Source: Magnetaquicoccus sp039908525
Lineage (GTDB): Bacteria; Pseudomonadota; Magnetococcia; Magnetococcales; Magnetaquicoccaceae
Reading direction: 5' to 3'
Length of the DNA: 64,000 bases
NCBI GenBank assembly: GCA_039908525.1
Contig: JAMOAY010000015.1
Coordinates: forward strand, 1 to 64,000
Part shown: piece after piece, positions 61,758 through 64,000 of the stretch
Layout: each line of letters begins with the position of its first letter
How positions within the stretch are numbered: position 1 is the stretch's first letter
Program-made: the position numbers and the translations under genes
The notes under the pieces: generated by a model
What the model saw: only the letters and a program-made list of their open reading frames with translations
What the model was told of the DNA's origin: nothing
Database searches by the model: none

Positions 61758-64000
61758 CTACTGTGGCTGTACACCAGGGCGCAGGGGGCCGACAACGGGG
61801 GTCTTCAACGTGTTGAGATCCCCCTGGATGCGGATCGGCAATACCATGCGCTGCCCGGACAAGGCCGCTGCTCCCTGAAGCGCAGAGCTTCCATCCACCT
61901 CCAGGGAGTAGTCCACGGTCGACTGTGCAAGATCCTGCCAACCCTTGCCAGTCACCCGCAAGGTGGGAGAAAGCATCAGCAAATCCTTATTGCTCAGCAC
62001 CCCGCCAGCCACCCGACCGGTGGCCGTGAGCCGCGTAAACGGGGTGACACCCCGCTTTTCCACCTGTGGTTTGTCCGGGCCAGGGGGCAGAGGCCGTTGC
62101 GGCTCCAGAATGGCGGCATACCCCTCCCGGAACCGCTCCGTCATGTCCATCCCCTGCAGGGTGCCGTCGTGAACCATCAAGGTCAAGGTACCGGTCAGAT
62201 TTTTCCACAACTGTTCCGGGCTCCCTCCCCGACTGCTGAGATGGGAGACCAGATTGGCACGCCCTGTCAACCAGCGGGTGGAAGGCAGCCCCCGCAGCAG
62301 CGACTCCAGTTGCATCTCCGTCACCGTCTTATCCACCGTCAACAAAGGCTCAGGACCCCTGGCATCCCACTGTATGACCGTGTCCAGCTCCCCGTCATGC
62401 ACCAAAGCATGGTAGGGTTGCAGATGCAGTTGCCGGTCGCGAAGCTCCACCGCCAGGGAGAGATCGGTGGCACGCCCAAAAGCGGAACGCAACTCACCCA
62501 ACCGCACGCGACCCTGCAGGTCCAGGTTGTCCAGCCAACCGGCAGGCATCTCGGCCAGCCACAACTCCGGCGCAACAACCCCCCAGGCAATCCGCCCCGC
62601 ATGGTTCTGGTCGGTCCACTCCGGGGGAAGATAGCGGTCCAGGTCCAGATGATCCCCCTGCAGATCAAAACGGATGACAGCAGGGCCGTTGGCCATCCTG
62701 CCATCGGCATTCCAATGCAGATTGCCGGTAATCCGGGCATCATCCAGTTCCAACACCATCCGGGTCACGGCCAGCGACTGCTCGTCCAGATGGATGACCG
62801 CAGAACCGGCACCCGACTGCATGGCCGTGGGATCGGTGGTGGAGGGCACCGAGCGTCCTGTGGCAACCAGCAAATCACGAGGAGAAAACTGGAAAGAGGT
62901 CAACTCAACATCCACGTTGGGCCGGCTCAACAGATGATCCCCATGCAGTTGCCCCTCCATGCGGATCTGGGCCGGACCGGTCACCTGCAACGGGGCAATG
63001 TGCAGAGCCTGCCGCCGCCAATCCATCTCGATGGGGGATTGAAAGGCCAACTCCACACCGGCCGGTGGCAACTGGTCCGACTTGACCCGCCAGGTCACCC
63101 CCCCCTGAGGCAAATAGAGCTTGCCGGTAGACAGATCGGCTTCGGCATCCCCTTTCATGGTCAGGGTGAATTCATGGAACAGCGCGGCATCGCTCCAGAC
63201 GGTCAGGGTGCTGTCGGAGCGCGTGATGTGGAGTCTGTGCGGCTCGGGTCCCATGGTGACACCAGCCCGCCACACCAGTTCCAATTCCTTGGCCGGCGGC
63301 ATGTCCACCTTGCCTCGTACTGTGATCTCCGTATCCTGCCACTGGGTGATCGCCCGATCACTCCGGGTCGGTTGACGATAGGCAAGACTGACATGCCCGG
63401 CAAAAGGGGGATCCTGGGTAGTCAGATCCGCCTGCACCCGCACGGTCGTACCGTGACCTGCCGGATCCGACTGGGGGGTAAAGGCCAGGCGGGTGGCGTG
63501 CAGACAGGAGAGCCCCCCCCCCTCTGCAGACCGGCAGGCACGCACAGCACTCTCCTGCAGGGTGATCGAACGAACCGACAGAGAACTCAACACCAAGGCG
63601 CCCAACTGCGCCAGAGAGGTCGGCGCCCTCCCCGCTGCGTGATCCGCCACGCTGTCCGGCAGATCCTCCAGGCCGCTTCCAACCCCACCGCCCTCTGCCT
63701 GCGACTGCGCGTGAGGCTGCGTGGCATGTTGTATCAGATCATCCCAGTTGTTCCTGCCGGTGGCATCACTCTCCAGAAGCGCCTCTACACCGGTCAGGGA
63801 GAGCTGTTTCATCACAAAACGCATCTTGAAGAGGTCCGCCACACTCAACCGGCCCCGCAAACGCTGCACCTTGACCATGGGCTCGGCGCTGAAACCCGGT
63901 GCGTTGCTCAGCGTGATCTGCTCCATGGTCAGAATGGGGTCCGGGAACAGTTCCCAGGACATGTTACCGGCAAAGGTCAACGTCCGCCCTGTCTTTTCCA
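61758..64000 (-). CDS. AsmA family protein (N-terminus beyond window edge)
   Basis: At least 747 residues inside the window; the start lies beyond 64000. The frame carries TGRTLTFAGNMSWELFPDP and MVKVQRLRGRLSVADLF, the AsmA N-terminal pattern. The C-terminal region (GRANLVSHLSSRGGSPEQLWKNL; LTATGRVAGGVLSNKDLL) matches the AsmA_2 domain. AsmA-like proteins span the periplasm and take part in outer-membrane lipid transport. A polar insert rich in Gly and Asp (about 120 codons from the visible end) looks variable. Confidence 0.9.
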   Translation of the reverse strand, partial: EKTGRTLTFAGNMSWELFPDPILTMEQITLSNAPGFSAEPMVKVQRLRGRLSVADLFKMRFVMKQLSLTGVEALLESDATGRNNWDDLIQHATQPHAQSQAEGGGVGSGLEDLPDSVADHAAGRAPTSLAQLGALVLSSLSVRSITLQESAVRACRSAEGGGLSCLHATRLAFTPQSDPAGHGTTVRVQADLTTQDPPFAGHVSLAYRQPTRSDRAITQWQDTEITVRGKVDMPPAKELELVWRAGVTMGPEPHRLHITRSDSTLTVWSDAALFHEFTLTMKGDAEADLSTGKLYLPQGGVTWRVKSDQLPPAGVELAFQSPIEMDWRRQALHIAPLQVTGPAQIRMEGQLHGDHLLSRPNVDVELTSFQFSPRDLLVATGRSVPSTTDPTAMQSGAGSAVIHLDEQSLAVTRMVLELDDARITGNLHWNADGRMANGPAVIRFDLQGDHLDLDRYLPPEWTDQNHAGRIAWGVVAPELWLAEMPAGWLDNLDLQGRVRLGELRSAFGRATDLSLAVELRDRQLHLQPYHALVHDGELDTVIQWDARGPEPLLTVDKTVTEMQLESLLRGLPSTRWLTGRANLVSHLSSRGGSPEQLWKNLTGTLTLMVHDGTLQGMDMTERFREGYAAILEPQRPLPPGPDKPQVEKRGVTPFTRLTATGRVAGGVLSNKDLLMLSPTLRVTGKGWQDLAQSTVDYSLEVDGSSALQGAAALSGQRMVLPIRIQGDLNTLKTPVVGPLRPGVQPQ

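Overview
The window is GC-rich, densely coded chromosomal DNA from a Gram-negative, respiring, motile-type bacterium. It has a beta-barrel porin, AsmA, cytochrome c maturation genes, heme A synthase, ubiquinone genes (ubiX, ubiK, ubiU, ubiV) and several c-di-GMP genes. The cluster of tRNA-Tyr, tRNA-Gly, tRNA-Thr and tuf, and the prs-rplY-pth-ychF order, are typical of Pseudomonadota. An early-branching or alpha-like lineage, such as Magnetococcales, would fit the GC-rich hairpin repeats and the gene mix. That placement is inference; no 16S or diagnostic gene is present.

Layout. Positions 1-2.5 kb hold tuf (cut by the left edge), three tRNAs, an XRE-cupin regulator, and a peroxiredoxin-SodB oxidative stress pair. 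Positions 2.6-6.2 kb hold a cation-transport block: a P-II-like protein, two DUF1538 membrane proteins and a Kv-type K+ channel with RCK domains. Positions 6.3-13.5 kb hold a ComM/YifB ATPase, an aldehyde dehydrogenase, ubiK-ubiV-ubiU (oxygen-independent ubiquinone hydroxylation) and a cyclic-nucleotide-type K+ channel. Positions 13.7-16.3 kb hold a secreted ankyrin protein and the wreck of a type I restriction locus, in which an intact DUF1016 nuclease is overlapped by an hsdS tail and an hsdR head. Positions 16.3-27.5 kb are housekeeping: ubiX, ychF, pth, rplY, prs, a rhodanese, aroK, polA and a DUF255 thioredoxin-fold protein.

Positions 27.6-42 kb turn to respiration and signalling. ctaA is divergent from an orphan heme-copper-oxidase-like subunit, which leads a hybrid histidine kinase and a CheY-like regulator. 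Next come a GGDEF cyclase, a polysaccharide deacetylase, an HD-GYP phosphodiesterase, a Cache-HAMP receptor with no output domain, and two tandem PilZ/YcgR-like proteins, one with a substituted c-di-GMP motif. Positions 42-50 kb hold bioB, ccmFGH, gyrB and a Nudix protein. Positions 50-57 kb hold an EF-G-like GTPase, the pyrR-pyrB-pyrC-pyrK pyrimidine cluster and a UPF0175/DUF3368 toxin-antitoxin pair whose toxin frame is interrupted by TGA. Positions 57-64 kb hold a porin, a DUF3782 protein with heptad repeats, a large repeat-rich periplasmic protein and an AsmA protein cut by the right edge.

The most unusual items are the orphan oxidase-like subunit lacking the usual tyrosine and the His-His pair, the nuclease kept inside a decayed restriction operon, the cation module, the divergent PilZ pair, the interrupted toxin and a roughly 100-bp multi-hairpin repeat placed directly after two genes. 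I see no CRISPR array, insertion sequence or rRNA gene.
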